NCBI GenBank assembly: GCA_020724185.1
Contig: DYHL01000076.1
Span: forward strand, 1-10,815
DNA from: Candidatus Nitrosymbiomonas sp.
GTDB lineage: Bacteria; Sysuimicrobiota; Sysuimicrobiia; Sysuimicrobiales; Humicultoraceae
Reading direction: 5' to 3'
Length of the DNA: 10,815 nt
The notes beneath the pieces are model-generated. The model saw nothing but the letters and a program-made list of their open reading frames with translations, was not told where the DNA came from and made no database searches. Shown here one piece after another: positions 8,737 to 10,815 of this stretch; positions within the stretch are counted from its first letter, which is position 1, and each line of letters begins with the position of its first letter. A program made the position numbers and the translations under genes.

Positions 8737-10815
8737 GTGTTGGGAGCTAACGTCGGGGTCGAGATACTCAACACGTTCCTGCTGTTTGGGTTCGGTTCGA
8801 TCACTGGGTTGGTCATCAACGGCAGCCTGCCGCTGCTCGCGCTGTTGGTCGCGGTTCCGGTAGCGATGGTCGCGGTTGTGCTGATGGTTTCCACCGGAGG
8901 GAGGCAGGCATCGGCAGAACTGGAGGCGCTGCACGATGCGGCCCTGGAGGTTGGCCGCTCCGAGATCCCGGAGGAGATAACGCGGGTTGCGGCCGCGGCC
9001 ATGGACCGGCTGGTCGTCTCGGATACGGCAATGATCTGGCTGCGCCGTCCCGGTGAACCCGGTGCCAGCCTGGCCCACACCAGCGGCCCTGAACAAGGCC
9101 AGGCGGGCGGCCAGATTGAGATGGCAGGGCTGGCCGCGGAGGTCATGCGCTCCGGCCGGCCGGTGCGATCCGGCAACTATGAGCGCGATCGCAGGCGCAA
9201 CCCGCGCCTCGAGTCGCTCGATGGCACGGGTGCGGTGCTTTCTGCGCTGGCCGTTCCGATGACCGTCGCCGGGGAGATCTGGGGTGCCCTGGCCTTTGCC
9301 GATGGCGAGCGCCACCACTTCACAGCCCGGCACGAGTATCTGGCCACGACGCTGGCAGGATATGCCGCGGTTGCCATGCGCAACGCGCACCAGTCCGAGG
9401 AGGGCCGGCACCAGGCAGAACGGCTGACCGCGCTCCAGCACCTCGGGTTTGCTCCGAGCGCTACGCTCGACGTTGACGAGGCGTGCCGGTTCCTGGTCAG
9501 GCGGTCGGCGGAGGCGCTGGGCGCACGGTATGCGCTGCTGGCGCTGTACGACGGCCGGCGCCGCGAACTGCACGGGCAGGCTGCGTACGGCACGGGTGAA
9601 GAAGAGCTGAGGCGACTGCGCGTGGGCCTGGATGCCGAGCCAGGGGCGCTGCGTGAGGCGGTGCGCGCTCTCCGTGAGCGCCGGTCCCTTGTCTGTGCCA
9701 TTGGCGACGACGATCAGATGCCGGCCTGTGGCTGCCCGGTGCTCCTGGCCCTGCCCGAGGGCCGCTACGCGCTGACCGCGCCCATGATTCACCAGGGCAG
9801 GCCAGTAGGTGCCCTGACCGTGGTGCGCAGCGAACCGCGCCCATTTTCCGCAGCCGAGATCGCAATTGTTGAGGCGACCGCGGTCCAGGGAGCAGCGGCG
9901 GTTGAGAACGCCCGCGCGTGCGCCGCGTTGAAGGTGCGGAACGACCGCCTCCAGGCGGCCATCGAGAGGTTCGGACGGATGGGTGGGGCTGCGGATCTGC
10001 CAGCCATCTTCGCGCTGGTCGTGGAGGGAGCACGCGACCTGTTCGGCGCGAGCCGCTGCATGCTGCTGGCCTGGGACGGCCATGGTCCAGTCAGGGAGGC
10101 GCTTGGCGCCGGGTTGTCGGACGAATCCCAGCGCGCCGTGCTCGCGCGCATCCAGAACGGCCGCAGCCGGTACATCACCCAGTCACCCAGGCCGCACGTG
10201 ATGGCCGGCCTGCCGGCAGATCCAGGCGGGGGACCAGAACGGTCCGCCGGGCTCTTTCCGCTCAGGTCCAACGCGACGTTCCTGGGACTGATGGCACTAA
10301 TCTACGATGACGAAGGCGGAGGCATCTCTCCCGACATCGAGATGGCCGCGGCGTTCGCCGACCAGGTGGCGGCCGCGATGGCACGGATGGCCACGCAGGT
10401 CCATGGGGAGCGGCGCCTCGACGAGCTCGCGCTGCTGAACCGCATCGTAGGGTCGGTGAACGCCTCGCTGGACCCCATGGAGGTGTGCCGCATCGCGGCG
10501 TCCGAACTCGCCGAGGCGGTGGGCATTGCACGCGTCACGATTCATCGCCTGGAAGGCACGATGCTGCGCCTGGTCGCGCAGGTCGGTTCCCCTGACGCAC
10601 CCGCGGAGATCCCGGTGTTCTCAGGGATCAGTGGACGCGTGGCGCGCAGCGGGCGTCCTGAGTTCGTCGCAAGCGTGCGCGACGACCCGGACCACGTCTC
10701 CGGCAGCCCTGATACGGTTAGCATGGCCGCGGTGCCGGTGGTGCTGGAAGGTGTCACTACCGGCGTGCTCACCGCGGAGGGCACCAGCGCGCGTCCGCTG
10801 ACACCGCATACCTAC
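8737..10815 (+). CDS. GAF-repeat sensor protein, C-terminal part (3' end missing; probably continuous with the 8191 gene)
   Basis: The frame is open from 8701 to the window edge with no stop. First come two more membrane helices (ANVGVEILNTFLLFGFG and LPLLALLVAVPVAMVAVVLM), then a cytoplasmic run of tandem GAF domains, which bind small ligands or sense redox and light in signalling proteins. By sequence pattern they are GAF1 about 8947-9387, GAF2 about 9436-9930, GAF3 about 9985-10400 and GAF4 from about 10459, cut by the edge. Each has the helix leading into an A-A-x-x-L or similar segment, and a closing strand pair such as LSALAVPMTVAGEIWGALAF. GAF2 has an insert with cysteines encoded at 9694, 9727 and 9733 (C-x10-C-x-C). 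The output domain (kinase, GGDEF, HD-GYP or phosphatase) lies outside. GTG 8737 is the first standard start after the TGA but has no Shine-Dalgarno sequence, so independent translation is doubtful. GAF assignment is firm at fold level; ligands are unknown. Confidence 0.82.
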   Translation, partial: MLGANVGVEILNTFLLFGFGSITGLVINGSLPLLALLVAVPVAMVAVVLMVSTGGRQASAELEALHDAALEVGRSEIPEEITRVAAAAMDRLVVSDTAMIWLRRPGEPGASLAHTSGPEQGQAGGQIEMAGLAAEVMRSGRPVRSGNYERDRRRNPRLESLDGTGAVLSALAVPMTVAGEIWGALAFADGERHHFTARHEYLATTLAGYAAVAMRNAHQSEEGRHQAERLTALQHLGFAPSATLDVDEACRFLVRRSAEALGARYALLALYDGRRRELHGQAAYGTGEEELRRLRVGLDAEPGALREAVRALRERRSLVCAIGDDDQMPACGCPVLLALPEGRYALTAPMIHQGRPVGALTVVRSEPRPFSAAEIAIVEATAVQGAAAVENARACAALKVRNDRLQAAIERFGRMGGAADLPAIFALVVEGARDLFGASRCMLLAWDGHGPVREALGAGLSDESQRAVLARIQNGRSRYITQSPRPHVMAGLPADPGGGPERSAGLFPLRSNATFLGLMALIYDDEGGGISPDIEMAAAFADQVAAAMARMATQVHGERRLDELALLNRIVGSVNASLDPMEVCRIAASELAEAVGIARVTIHRLEGTMLRLVAQVGSPDAPAEIPVFSGISGRVARSGRPEFVASVRDDPDHVSGSPDTVSMAAVPVVLEGVTTGVLTAEGTSARPLTPHTY

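Noticed and set aside
8698..8740. Selenocysteine or reassigned TGA at 8698-8700
   Set aside because: The site is in a membrane helix, not a redox site. The downstream GC-rich run can form a short CGCCC/GGGCG stem but has no clear SECIS features, and TGG is used for tryptophan throughout.
8392..10083. 563-codon open frame on the - strand opposite the GAF region
   Set aside because: The + strand frame encodes recognisable membrane and GAF domains; the antisense product is low-complexity and matches nothing I recognise.

Overview
This window is high-GC bacterial DNA in which every supportable gene lies on the + strand. Strong GC preference at third codon positions explains the many long antisense shadow frames. 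I cannot name the organism. The DnaK carries the extra N-terminal segment seen in diderm-type DnaK proteins. The DnaJ lacks the zinc-finger domain. The gene order dnaK-grpE-dnaJ-clpB recalls Thermus. A DUF951 protein, a family mostly known from Bacillota and neighbouring lineages, lies downstream. Together these suggest a deep-branching, perhaps thermophilic, Terrabacteria-side lineage (for example Deinococcota, Armatimonadota, Chloroflexota or an uncultured relative), but this is inference only.

Region 1 (bases 2-6342) is a compact protein-quality-control operon: the 3' end of a small heat-shock protein gene, then dnaK, grpE, a type II dnaJ and clpB, with gaps of 18, 9, 1 and 13 bases. The set is functionally complete. 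The small heat-shock protein holds unfolding proteins, DnaK with DnaJ and GrpE refolds them, and ClpB extracts them from aggregates. No heat-shock repressor gene (hrcA or hspR) or operator (CIRCE or HAIR) is visible. The promoter must lie upstream of the window.

Region 2 (about 6338-8164) starts with a perfect TATAAT hexamer over the last codons of clpB. It is followed by a strong Shine-Dalgarno sequence and a gene for a membrane protein fused to a spermidine-synthase-like methyltransferase-fold domain. A short gap then leads to a 74-residue DUF951 protein.

Region 3 (8191-10815) encodes what looks like one large membrane-anchored sensor, with an N-terminal multi-helix membrane domain followed by at least four tandem GAF domains. 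It is cut by an in-frame TGA at 8698-8700, inside a predicted membrane helix, and the same frame then stays open to the window edge. This is the most notable anomaly: a nonsense mutation, a sequence error, or (less likely) recoding. The output domain is outside the window. I found no RNA gene, CRISPR array, insertion sequence or convincing terminator, and no stretch longer than about 70 bases without a gene.
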